Position numbers and translations under genes: made by a program. The notes beneath the pieces were generated by a model. It was not told the DNA's origin. It was given only the letters and a program-made list of their open reading frames with translations, and made no database searches. Below are positions 1-5,736 of a stretch of 8,979 nucleotides of DNA, piece after piece. Numbering within the stretch: position 1 is the first letter of the stretch; every line of letters starts with the position of its first letter. The stretch comes from JAYEJW01 sp034716535 (GTDB lineage Bacteria; Pseudomonadota; Gammaproteobacteria; Chromatiales; Chromatiaceae): contig JAYEJW010000428.1 in NCBI GenBank assembly GCA_034716535.1, positions 1 through 8,979 of the forward strand, written 5' to 3'.

Positions 1-624
1 CGCCTCGGCCGCCCGGCCGAGGCGGACATAGAGCATCATCAGCTCGCGGTGGACGGATTCCCGCAGAGGCTCCAGCGCCAGCAGACGCATCGCCGCCCGC
101 AACGCCGGCTCCCAGGCACCGTCCCCGCGGTAGTGCTCCAGCAAGCGGCCGAGGATCTGAGCGGCCAGCTCCCGCAGTCGGCTGCGCTCCGCCAGCATCC
201 AGTCCTCGAACTCCGAGGCACGGGCGCTGAAACCTTCCAGAAACTCTCCGCGGTAAAGGGCCGCCGCCCGTTCCAGGTCACGCAGGTTGTCCGCCGCGGC
301 CAGATGCTGAAGCTCGGCTACGTCACTGGTGATAGCGTCAGGCACCAGAGCGATCATCTCGCCCTCGGCCCGAAGCACCGCGTCCGCATCCGGTAGGGCC
401 CGGCGCAACTGGCTCAAGGCCTGGCGCAGGCTGTGCCTGGCCTGGGCTTCGCCGCTCTCCCCCCACAGCAGGCCCGCCAAGCGCTCCCGGGGCTGGGGCT
501 GAGCCGGCCGCAGGGCGAGCCACACGAGCAGGGCCTTGGCCTTGCGCATGCCGATGGGGAGGGGCGCGCCGTCCTCTCCAGTCATTTCAAAACCGCCGAG
601 CAGCCCCAGCCTGAACCCGCTCAT
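1..624 (-). CDS. SARP/BTAD-family transcriptional activator, partial (N-terminal 208 residues; continues past left edge)
   Basis: The minus-strand frame is open from an ATG at 624 to the window edge, with an in-frame TAA just upstream (645-643). Residues about 3-98 look like an OmpR-type winged helix (LGLLGGFEM, KAKALLVWLAL, RERLAGLLWGE, ARHSLRQALSQLRRAL). From about residue 100 a bacterial transcriptional activator domain (BTAD) follows: DVAEL 101-105, YRGEFLEGF 124-132, EFEDWMLAERSRL 138-150, and LEPLRESVHRELMMLY from 184. This is the architecture of SARP regulators such as DnrI and ActII-ORF4 and of larger BTAD proteins, which usually add an ATPase, cyclase, TPR or TolB-like C-terminus; that part is not visible. 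A GGTGAGG lies only 2-3 nt before the ATG, so the start is likely but the ribosome site is imperfect. It is divergent from the methyltransferase at 980, which I infer to be a target. Family call firm; ligand and regulon unknown. Confidence 0.85.
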   Translation of the reverse strand, partial: MSGFRLGLLGGFEMTGEDGAPLPIGMRKAKALLVWLALRPAQPQPRERLAGLLWGESGEAQARHSLRQALSQLRRALPDADAVLRAEGEMIALVPDAITSDVAELQHLAAADNLRDLERAAALYRGEFLEGFSARASEFEDWMLAERSRLRELAAQILGRLLEHYRGDGAWEPALRAAMRLLALEPLRESVHRELMMLYVRLGRAAEA

Positions 625-664
625 AGCCTCACCGGATAGTGATTAGCGTCGAAACTCAGCTGCA

Positions 665-782
665 CCGTAGGTCGGGTTAGCGAAGCGTAACCCGACATGC
701 CCAGGAGGAGTCGGGTTACGGCGCGCGCGAGGTTCGTCCCAGCAATTCAGTACCTTACGAGCGCGCCTAACCCGACCTACGG
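665..782. repeat. REP/MITE-like palindromic element with 16-bp perfect terminal inverted repeats
   Basis: CCGTAGGTCGGGTTAG at 665-680 is an exact reverse complement of 767-782. The core TCGGGTTA also occurs at 672-679 and 711-718, and its complement TAACCCGA at 688-695 and 768-775. These fold into two hairpins: 671-679 with 688-696, and a long imperfect stem of 711-718 with 768-775 extended by GGCGCGC (720-726) against GCGCGCC (761-767). There is no ORF inside. From memory, extragenic repeats of the GTAGGTCGGGTTA type are common in gammaproteobacteria. It sits upstream of the regulator start, so the regulator's promoter either lies in the 40 bp between or is separated from the gene by this element. 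Confidence 0.8.
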
Positions 783-852
783 CGTCGATCGGCCTTGATC
801 GTTCCGGCCGAGGAATAGCGCCGATCACCCGCCGGATGCCCCTAAAAGCAGC

Positions 853-893
853 TTGACGCTTCATTGACGCTCCCCTCGACGGGGCCTTGACGC
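853..893 (+). promoter_or_regulatory. Candidate SARP-type operator: four phased heptamer direct repeats
   Basis: TTGACGC at 853-859, TTGACGC at 864-870, TCGACGG at 876-882 and TTGACGC at 887-893. Starts are 11, 12 and 11 bp apart, about one helical turn, so all face the same side of the DNA. SARP activators are known to bind heptameric direct repeats (around TCGAGNN) at 11-bp periodicity, with the last repeat 8 bp before the -10. Here exactly 8 bp (894-901) separate the last repeat from TAACGT (902-907). The repeats are seen directly; assignment to the divergent BTAD regulator is inference. The third, degenerate copy also lies in a small CCCC/GGGG palindrome (872-884). Confidence 0.55.
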
Positions 894-901
894 CCCTCGC
901 G

Positions 902-907
902 TAACGT
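902..907 (+). promoter_or_regulatory. Candidate -10 element of the methyltransferase promoter
   Basis: TAACGT fits the most conserved positions of a sigma-70 -10 (TA...T). No -35 sits at 16-18 bp upstream: the window there reads around ACGGGG. The TTGACG at 887 is only 9 bp away, too close to act as a standard -35. A promoter lacking a proper -35 but preceded by phased repeats is what an activator-dependent start would look like. The hexamer is also part of the palindrome TAACGTTA (902-909). Confidence 0.35.
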
Positions 908-979
908 TAGCACAGCAGGCGAAGAGATCCGCCCCGCGCTCAACGGCAACCCAGAGAATCCGAACCGGAGAAAGACGCC

Positions 980-2086
980 ATGTGCAACGTCGCCCCCACT
1001 GTCGCAGCCCACATCCACTCCCCCGCGGAGGATCCCACCGAAGCCTTTGCCGAACGCATGATCGACATGCTGAACGCCGGGGCCACCGCCCTCATGACAT
1101 CCCTGGGCCATCGCGCCGGGCTGTTCGACACCATGGCCGACCTGCCGCCCGCCACAAGCGCCGAGATCGCCGATGCCGCAGGCCTCAACGAGCGCTACGT
1201 ACGCGAGTGGCTCGGTGCCATGGTGGCGGCTGACGTCGTCGAGTTGGATGGCCCGGACGGCCGCTACCGATTGCCCCCCGCGCACGCCGCCTGTCTCACC
1301 CGCCGCAGCGCGCCGGACAACGTCGCCGTCTTCGCCCAGTACATCCCGCTCCTGGGGCAGGTGGAAGACGAGATCCTGACATGCTTCCAGCAGGGGGGCG
1401 GCGTACCGTACGAACGGTACGGGCGGTTCCATGAGGTCATGGCCGAGGACAGTGCCCAGACCGTCGTGGCCGCACTGCACGAGCACATTCTGCCGCTGGT
1501 ACCGGGCCTGACGGATCGGTTGGAGCAGGGTATCGATGTGCTCGACATCGGCTGCGGCAGCGCCCGCGCCCTGATCGCCATGGCGAGCGCCTACCCGAAC
1601 AGCCGCTTTACCGGCTACGACCTGTCCGACGAAGCCATCGGCCGCGGCCGCGCGGAGGCGGAGCGGTTGGGTCTGGCCAACGTGCTATTGGAGGCCCGCG
1701 ACGTGACCGAGCTCGGCGAGACCGAGTCCTATGATCTGGTCACGGCCTTCGACGCGATCCACGACCAGAAGAGTCCCGCCCGCGTGCTCGCCGGGATCGC
1801 CCATGCCTTAGGTCGCGACGGCGTCTTTCTGATGCAGGACATCGCGGGCTCCAGCCACCACCAGGAGGACAAGGACCACCCCATCGGCGCCTTCCTGTAC
1901 ACCATCTCCTGCATGCACTGCATGTCTGTCTCCCTCGCTCAGGGGGGCGACGGTCTGGGAGCCATGTGGGGTAAGGAGAGGGCGCTGGAGATGCTGGAGG
2001 CGGCAGGCTTCGGCCAGGTAGAGGTAAACAGGCTCGACCACGACTTTCAGAACTTCTTCTACGTGGCGCGATGTTGCGAGCAATGA
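980..2086 (+). CDS. Class I SAM-dependent methyltransferase with N-terminal winged-helix domain
   Basis: 368 residues, with GGAG at 967-970 nine bases before the ATG. Residues about 35-105 form an O-methyltransferase-style winged-helix/dimerisation region (TSLGHRAGLFDTMADLP, SAEIADAAGLNERYVREWLGAM, YRLPPAHAACL). The Rossmann methyltransferase domain follows: SAM-binding motif I VLDIGCGSARAL at 187-198, acidic motif II in FTGYDLSDEAI (210-220, D214), RDVTEL at 240-245, and motif IV-like AFDAIHDQKSP at 256-266. The C-terminus has a Cys-rich CMHCMS (311-316) and CC near the end. The architecture resembles the Rv2258c-like group, so the N-terminal domain more likely serves dimerisation or substrate binding than DNA binding. 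The substrate, probably a small molecule, cannot be told from sequence. No biosynthetic partner is adjacent in the window. It is preceded by the phased heptamers and -10, suggesting activator control. Confidence 0.85.
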   Translation: MCNVAPTVAAHIHSPAEDPTEAFAERMIDMLNAGATALMTSLGHRAGLFDTMADLPPATSAEIADAAGLNERYVREWLGAMVAADVVELDGPDGRYRLPPAHAACLTRRSAPDNVAVFAQYIPLLGQVEDEILTCFQQGGGVPYERYGRFHEVMAEDSAQTVVAALHEHILPLVPGLTDRLEQGIDVLDIGCGSARALIAMASAYPNSRFTGYDLSDEAIGRGRAEAERLGLANVLLEARDVTELGETESYDLVTAFDAIHDQKSPARVLAGIAHALGRDGVFLMQDIAGSSHHQEDKDHPIGAFLYTISCMHCMSVSLAQGGDGLGAMWGKERALEMLEAAGFGQVEVNRLDHDFQNFFYVARCCEQ

Positions 2087-2125
2087 GCGGCCTGTGTGTT
2101 CGCTTGATCGAGGCGATTCATCGCA

Positions 2126-2167
2126 CCCTCTCCCCCAGCCCCTCTCCCGCCCGCGGGAGAGGGGAGC
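2126..2167. repeat. Extragenic hairpin repeat (CCCTCTCCC / GGGAGAGGG type)
   Basis: CCCCTCTCCCGC (2139-2150) pairs perfectly with GCGGGAGAGGGG (2153-2164), leaving a very short loop. A direct copy of CCCTCTCCC lies just before it (2126-2134). The element sits between the convergent ends of the methyltransferase and the small exported gene, where the stem could slow RNA polymerase in both directions. There is no T-run on either strand, so I call it a dispersed repeat rather than an intrinsic terminator. Similar repeats are familiar from pseudomonads and xanthomonads. Confidence 0.65.
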
Positions 2168-2238
2168 GATTGCTTCGCAACGGCGTGGGCCTGTGCGAAA
2201 AGTCGAGACCCACGGATTCTGCGGAACTGACCGTCTCG

Positions 2239-2562
2239 TTAAGGAACCGGCAGCGAGGCCCCCCCCAGGACGTCCCGGAAGCGCTCTTCTGCTCCGCTTC
2301 TTTCGTTGCGGATGAGGACAGTCGCGCCGCGGAACTCCTTCGCGCACAGCTCCACGGATCGTTCCCCATTTGCGATGATGCGGCCGTTAAAGACCTCCTC
2401 AACGCAGATCTCGTCGATCACGGCGACGTATCTGTCGCCCTGATGGGAATTCTGGACGGTTACGAAGATGTTCTTATCGGCTTCCTCGCAGCGTCCCGGC
2501 GCGGCCGCCGCGGAAAGAACAAGACCGAAAGCCGTCATCAGTATGAGCTTCATCGCCTTCAT
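2239..2562 (-). CDS. Small exported protein of unknown function, three cysteines
   Basis: 107 residues from ATG 2562; a second ATG at 2553 (residue 4) is as likely, since AAGG lies just before it and no Shine-Dalgarno precedes the first. Residues 1-21 are a signal peptide (MKLILMTAFGLVLSAAAA). The mature part is short and beta-rich by eye (NIFVTVQNS, RYVAVIDEICVEEVF, GATVLIRN). Cysteines are at 25, 53 and 73; C53 and C73 could form a disulfide in the periplasm. PGRC is a poor lipobox, so a lipoprotein is unlikely. The last residues are coded across eight consecutive G on the coding strand (plus-strand C run 2259-2266); loss of one G would open a longer C-terminus. I do not recognise the family. 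It stands alone, convergent with the methyltransferase and flanked by repeats on both sides. Confidence 0.6.
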   Translation of the reverse strand: MKAMKLILMTAFGLVLSAAAAPGRCEEADKNIFVTVQNSHQGDRYVAVIDEICVEEVFNGRIIANGERSVELCAKEFRGATVLIRNERSGAEERFRDVLGGASLPVP

Positions 2563-2976
2563 TTGGTTGCACGCGCGTCCTCTAGTTGCTTGGGCGGGGG
2601 CCGAGCAGCGCCTAGCGAGGAGCAGCCTCAGACCGACGAGTCATGAATCTGAACATATCGGCAATCCGCCCTCCGGTTTCACCCATGATGTTAACGGTCC
2701 CGGCCACTCAAGGATTCCCGACGGACGCTTACGGCGCATCGCCCTCCGGGCATGCGCCCTACACCGGGTCTCGCCATCCCGTAGGGCGCAACTCCGAAGG
2801 AGGTTGCGCCGCATCCCCCAGGCCGGCACGACCTCATCGCATCAACGACAATACCGAGACGGATGCTCAAAATTTCATCATGTTTCGAGCGAGGCTTCGC
2901 CTCGGGTCAAAGCACCATGACTATTGCTGCGCCGGAGAACGACGAAGCGCACGTGGTCACCGGGACCCGGAGCGGG
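2563..2976. other. 414-bp stretch without a supported gene; holds repeats and small hairpins
   Basis: Plus-strand frames here are open but show Arg/Pro/Ser-rich translations with no start site or domain, so I call none. The stretch contains the inverted REP pair at 2733-2810, a CGAGGC-TTC-GCCTCG hairpin (2888-2902) and a GACCCG-GAG-CGGGTC hairpin (2964-2978) that overlaps the stop codon of the 2977-3354 gene. Neither small hairpin is followed by a T-run on the minus strand. The promoter of the 2239-2562 gene should lie in the left part, but I see no clear -35/-10 pair. Confidence 0.6.
2733..2810. repeat. REP doublet (BIME-like): two hairpins in opposite orientation
   Basis: Hairpin A pairs GGCGCAT (2733-2739) with ATGCGCC (2752-2758), with an inner GCCC/GGGC stem around a TCC loop. 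Hairpin B pairs GGCGCAAC (2785-2792) with GTTGCGCC (2803-2810) around TCC-GAA-GGA. The two face each other: TGCGCCCTAC at 2753-2762 is the exact reverse complement of GTAGGGCGCA at 2781-2790, with an 18-bp spacer. Facing pairs of this sort are the classic bacterial interspersed mosaic layout, normally mobilised by a RAYT transposase, which is not in this window. Confidence 0.7.
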
Positions 2977-3354
2977 TCACCATTCGGTGTCGCCGAACTC
3001 CCCCAGCGGACGTTTGAACGTGTAACCGAACGGATAGTCCACGAGCTCCTCCCTGGATTTTCGCACGCTCAGCGCCGGGTCGAGCGCGACGAACGGGAGG
3101 GAGACCACGAAAACCCCCGTACTGAACAAGGAGTTAAAGAAGGTAACCGGGCGCACAGCCAAGGCATCGGCCGCCTTGACGCCATCCGACGGAGGGGCTT
3201 CTTCCTCGGGCAGGGCCACGTAACCGGGGGTATCTTCCGCCTCTGCGTAGGCCACTCGCCCTGGCGCGCAGAGGACCAGGGCCACCACCAGCGCCGAGAC
3301 GGCAGACTCGAAGCGCCCGCCCACCTTCTTCACCCTATCGGGTATCTGTTGCAT
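2977..3354 (-). CDS. Small exported, probably membrane-anchored protein of unknown function
   Basis: 125 residues from ATG 3354, with GGAG at 3366-3363, eight bases upstream. Residues 1-37 form a signal peptide: a basic start (RVKKVGGR), the core ALVVALVLCA, and an AYA/E cleavage site after residue 37. An acidic Pro-rich linker follows (about 38-58), then a hydrophobic segment (VTFFNSLFSTGVFVVSLPFVA, about 70-90) that could span the membrane. The C-terminus VDYPFGYTFKRPLGEF resembles small conserved proteins that some databases label vaguely as multidrug transporter, a name I do not trust. It starts 50 bp after trpE on the same strand and is probably co-transcribed, although nothing in the protein links it to tryptophan synthesis. 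Real gene likely; function unknown. Confidence 0.7.
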   Translation of the reverse strand: MQQIPDRVKKVGGRFESAVSALVVALVLCAPGRVAYAEAEDTPGYVALPEEEAPPSDGVKAADALAVRPVTFFNSLFSTGVFVVSLPFVALDPALSVRKSREELVDYPFGYTFKRPLGEFGDTEW

Positions 3355-3404
3355 GTCGTCGTCTCCAACTGTTTCGGATACGCTGAGACCGGCCGTGACA
3401 GAGA

Positions 3405-4904
3405 TCAGGAGCCTTGCGCGTCACACCCGTGGCGATCGATCCCGGCCTCCGCCATCGCCACGGCCCTGAAGATCGCTCGGCCCTTGTTCATGGTCTCCTT
3501 CCACTCGAGCTCGGGCTTGGAGTCCGCCACCACACCCGCGCCGGCCTGGATGTGCAGGGAACCGTCCTTGATGACGGCGGTGCGGATGGCGATCGCCGTG
3601 TCCATGTTGCCATTCCAAGAAAGATAGCCCACCGCCCCCGAATAGATACCGCGCTTGACCGGCTCGAGCTCGTCGATGATCTCCATGGCGCGGATCTTGG
3701 GCGCCCCGGAGACCGTGCCCGCCGGGAAGGTGGCACGCAGCACGTCGATAGCGCTCATCCCGTCTTCAAGCTCCCCGACCACGTTCGAGACGATGTGCAT
3801 GACGTGGGAGTAGCGCTCGACAACCATCCGGTCGGTAACCCGCACCGTACCCACCCGGGCGACGCGCCCCGCGTCGTTGCGGCCGAGATCGATCAGCATC
3901 AGGTGCTCGGCGAGCTCCTTGGGATCGGCCAGGAGCTCCGCCTCCAGGGCCTTGTCTTCAGCCTCCGTGTAACCGCGGCGCCGGGTACCGGCAATCGGAC
4001 GCACGGTGACGACACCGTCCTCCAGCCGGGTCAGGATCTCAGGCGACGAGCCCACGACCTGGAAGTCCCCGAGATCCAGGTAGTACATGTAGGGGGACGG
4101 ATTGAGGCCGCGCAGCGCCCGATACAGATCCAGCGGCGGCGCGTTGAACGGGATGGAGAGGCGCTGGGAGAGCACGACCTGCATGCAGTCGCCTTCCAGG
4201 ATGTAGTCCTTGATGCGGCCAACCGCCTGCTTGTATCCGGCCTCGGTAAAGCCGGACACGAAGTCGCTCTCCTTGACCTCACGGGTTGGCCCGCAGGGAC
4301 GGCGCGGGGCACCGGTCTGCATGCGGGCCACCAGCTCGCCGATGCGCGCCTGCCCTGCCGCCAGGGTGTCGCCCGCGGCAGGGTCGAGGTGGATGATGAT
4401 GTACATCCGCCCGCTCAGGTTGTCGAACACGACCACCTCGTCGGAAACCATGAGCAGAATGTCCGGTGTGCCCATGATGTCCGGGTTCGGACATTCCGCC
4501 AGACGCGGCTCGATGTAGCGGATCGTGTCGTAGCCGAAGTAGCCGACCAGCCCGCCTGTGAAACGCGGCATGTCAGGCGGCTCGGCGACCTGAAATCGCC
4601 CATGGTAGGCCTCGATCCAGGCCAGGGGATCGTCCACCACCGCCTCTTCGACGATGGCCCCGTCCTTTTCCACCGTGACCCGATGACCCGTGACCTTGAG
4701 CAGGGTACGGCAAGGCAGCCCGATGATGGAGTAACGGCCCCACTTCTCGCCGCCCTGGACGGATTCGAACAGATAGGAGAAGGGGCCGTCGGCCAGCTTG
4801 AGGTAGACGCTCAGAGGCGTGTCGAGGTCGGCCAGGACCTCGCAGACGATGGGAACGCGATTGTAGCCCTGCGCGGTCAGGGCCTCATAGGATTCGGGAG
4901 TCAT
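3405..4904 (-). CDS. trpE: Anthranilate synthase component I
   Basis: Converts chorismate and glutamine (or ammonia) to anthranilate, the first committed step of tryptophan synthesis, together with the TrpG glutaminase. 499 residues, the normal length. The N-terminal regulatory motif ESVQGGEKWGRYS (47-59) matches the Trp-binding feedback site. Catalytic-domain signatures are NPSPYMYYL (268-276), SSPEIL (286-291), PIAGTRRRG (303-311), DLGRNDAGRV (339-348), YSHVMHIVS (365-373), FPAGTVSGAPK (393-403) and QAGAGVVADS (453-462). The PIAGTRRRG form and the full N-terminal domain favour TrpE over PabB. GGAG lies at 4914-4911, six bases before the ATG. It follows gph on the same strand after a 125-bp gap, as in pseudomonads. 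trpG is not directly downstream; a small exported protein takes that place. No frameshift or missing residue seen. Confidence 0.97.
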   Translation of the reverse strand: MTPESYEALTAQGYNRVPIVCEVLADLDTPLSVYLKLADGPFSYLFESVQGGEKWGRYSIIGLPCRTLLKVTGHRVTVEKDGAIVEEAVVDDPLAWIEAYHGRFQVAEPPDMPRFTGGLVGYFGYDTIRYIEPRLAECPNPDIMGTPDILLMVSDEVVVFDNLSGRMYIIIHLDPAAGDTLAAGQARIGELVARMQTGAPRRPCGPTREVKESDFVSGFTEAGYKQAVGRIKDYILEGDCMQVVLSQRLSIPFNAPPLDLYRALRGLNPSPYMYYLDLGDFQVVGSSPEILTRLEDGVVTVRPIAGTRRRGYTEAEDKALEAELLADPKELAEHLMLIDLGRNDAGRVARVGTVRVTDRMVVERYSHVMHIVSNVVGELEDGMSAIDVLRATFPAGTVSGAPKIRAMEIIDELEPVKRGIYSGAVGYLSWNGNMDTAIAIRTAVIKDGSLHIQAGAGVVADSKPELEWKETMNKGRAIFRAVAMAEAGIDRHGCDAQGS

Positions 4905-4950
4905 AGGAATCTCCGGATTGCAGACGATAACGGGTCGAGCAGCTAAGGCG

Positions 4951-5010
4951 TCAGCGCCGCCATCGACGGCCCGCGCCCGTCTGTGCTCCCCCGAGATCCC
5001 CTGTGGACAT
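4951..5010 (-). CDS. Possible trpE leader peptide (19 codons)
   Basis: Between gph and trpE, ATG 5010 opens a frame reading MSTGDLGGAQTGAGRRWRR and ending in TGA at 4953-4951. AGGAG (5024-5020) stands nine bases before the ATG, a good ribosome site that serves no other gene. One Trp codon (4962-4960) lies three codons from the end. GGCG/CGCC can pair around the stop codon. Against a classic attenuator, there is only one Trp codon and no T-run after a hairpin. Attenuation of trpE by a leader is known in Pseudomonas putida; transfer to this site is inference. Confidence 0.25.
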   Translation of the reverse strand: MSTGDLGGAQTGAGRRWRR

Positions 5011-5029
5011 GTGCCTCGACTCCTCGCCC

Positions 5030-5704
5030 TCAGGCCGCCTGCTCCAGGAAACCCTTCAGCTCCGTGAGGGAGTCGATCACCGCATCCGGATGGGCCTCGC
5101 GGACGTCGCGCCCGTGATTGTAGCCGTAGCTCATGCAGACGATGCCGAAGCCTGCCGCCCGGGCGGCCTTCACGTCGCTGACAGAGTCACCGACCATCAG
5201 CGCGTCGGCAGGCCGCACGCCGAAGTGCTCCGCCGCGTGAAACAGAGGCAGGGGATCCGGCTTCTTGCGCTGCAGGCTGTCGCCGCTGACGACGATAGCG
5301 AAATAGTCCCGAACCCCCAAGTCCTGAAGCAGCGGCTCGGTGAACTGGGCGGCCTTATTGGTGACGCAGCCCAGCGGGTAGCCGGCGGCCTTCAGGTAGT
5401 CCAGGCCTTCGCGCACGCCGGGGTAGAGGACCGAGCGCTTGGAGGTGTTCTCCCGATAGAGCCCGAGGAAAACGGGGTAGGCCTGCTCGTAGTCGGTCTC
5501 GTCGGGCTCGCCGTCGAGCTGCCCGACGAGCGCCCGGCGCACCAGGCGCTCGACGCCGTTGCCGACCCAGTTGCGCACCATTGCCTCACCGTGGGGCGGG
5601 CGCCCCAGGCGGGCCATCATGGCGTCCACGCAGAAGGCGAGGTCCGGCACACTGTCCACCAGCGTGCCGTCCACGTCGATGAGGATCATTTTCGGCTGCG
5701 TCAT
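5030..5704 (-). CDS. gph: Phosphoglycolate phosphatase, HAD superfamily
   Basis: Dephosphorylates 2-phosphoglycolate, from oxygenase activity of Rubisco or DNA repair, to glycolate. 224 residues, the usual Gph length. HAD motifs are complete: I, DVDGTLVDS (10-18; nucleophile D10, acid/base D12); II, VTNK (114-117; T115); III, RKKPDP (146-151; catalytic Lys); IV, VGDSVSDVKAA (171-181; Mg-binding D173 and D177). An alpha-helical cap of the Gph type lies between motifs I and II. GGAG at 5718-5715 is ten bases from the ATG. It begins 32 bp after rpe, so the two are almost certainly co-transcribed. Other HAD phosphatases of this subfamily cannot be excluded by sequence, but the rpe-gph-trpE order strongly supports the name. 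Confidence 0.93.
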   Translation of the reverse strand: MTQPKMILIDVDGTLVDSVPDLAFCVDAMMARLGRPPHGEAMVRNWVGNGVERLVRRALVGQLDGEPDETDYEQAYPVFLGLYRENTSKRSVLYPGVREGLDYLKAAGYPLGCVTNKAAQFTEPLLQDLGVRDYFAIVVSGDSLQRKKPDPLPLFHAAEHFGVRPADALMVGDSVSDVKAARAAGFGIVCMSYGYNHGRDVREAHPDAVIDSLTELKGFLEQAA

Positions 5705-5736
5705 GCAGGTACGTCTCCTGGCGACCGCTGGCCGCC

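Noticed and set aside
853..893. Repeats read as a short CRISPR-like array or as tandem -35 boxes
   Set aside because: Units are 7 bp with 4-5 bp gaps, far too short for CRISPR. As -35 boxes, the copies do not have a -10 at 16-18 bp.
842..1486. A 214-codon minus-strand frame overlapping the methyltransferase start
   Set aside because: Antisense to the conserved methyltransferase; Gly-rich translation with no recognisable motif.
2888..2902. Intrinsic terminator for the trpE transcript
   Set aside because: CGAGGC/GCCTCG forms a stem, but on the minus strand the nearest T-run is about 15 bases further on, too far for intrinsic termination.
2863..3627. A 254-codon plus-strand frame covering the exported protein and the end of trpE
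   Set aside because: Antisense shadow across two genes, no Shine-Dalgarno and no domain; the minus-strand reading has a signal peptide and good ribosome site.
3414..4946. A 510-codon plus-strand open frame opposite trpE
   Set aside because: It is fully antisense to an unmistakable trpE, its translation is rich in Arg, His, Asp and Gly without any domain, and long antisense frames are normal in GC-rich genes.
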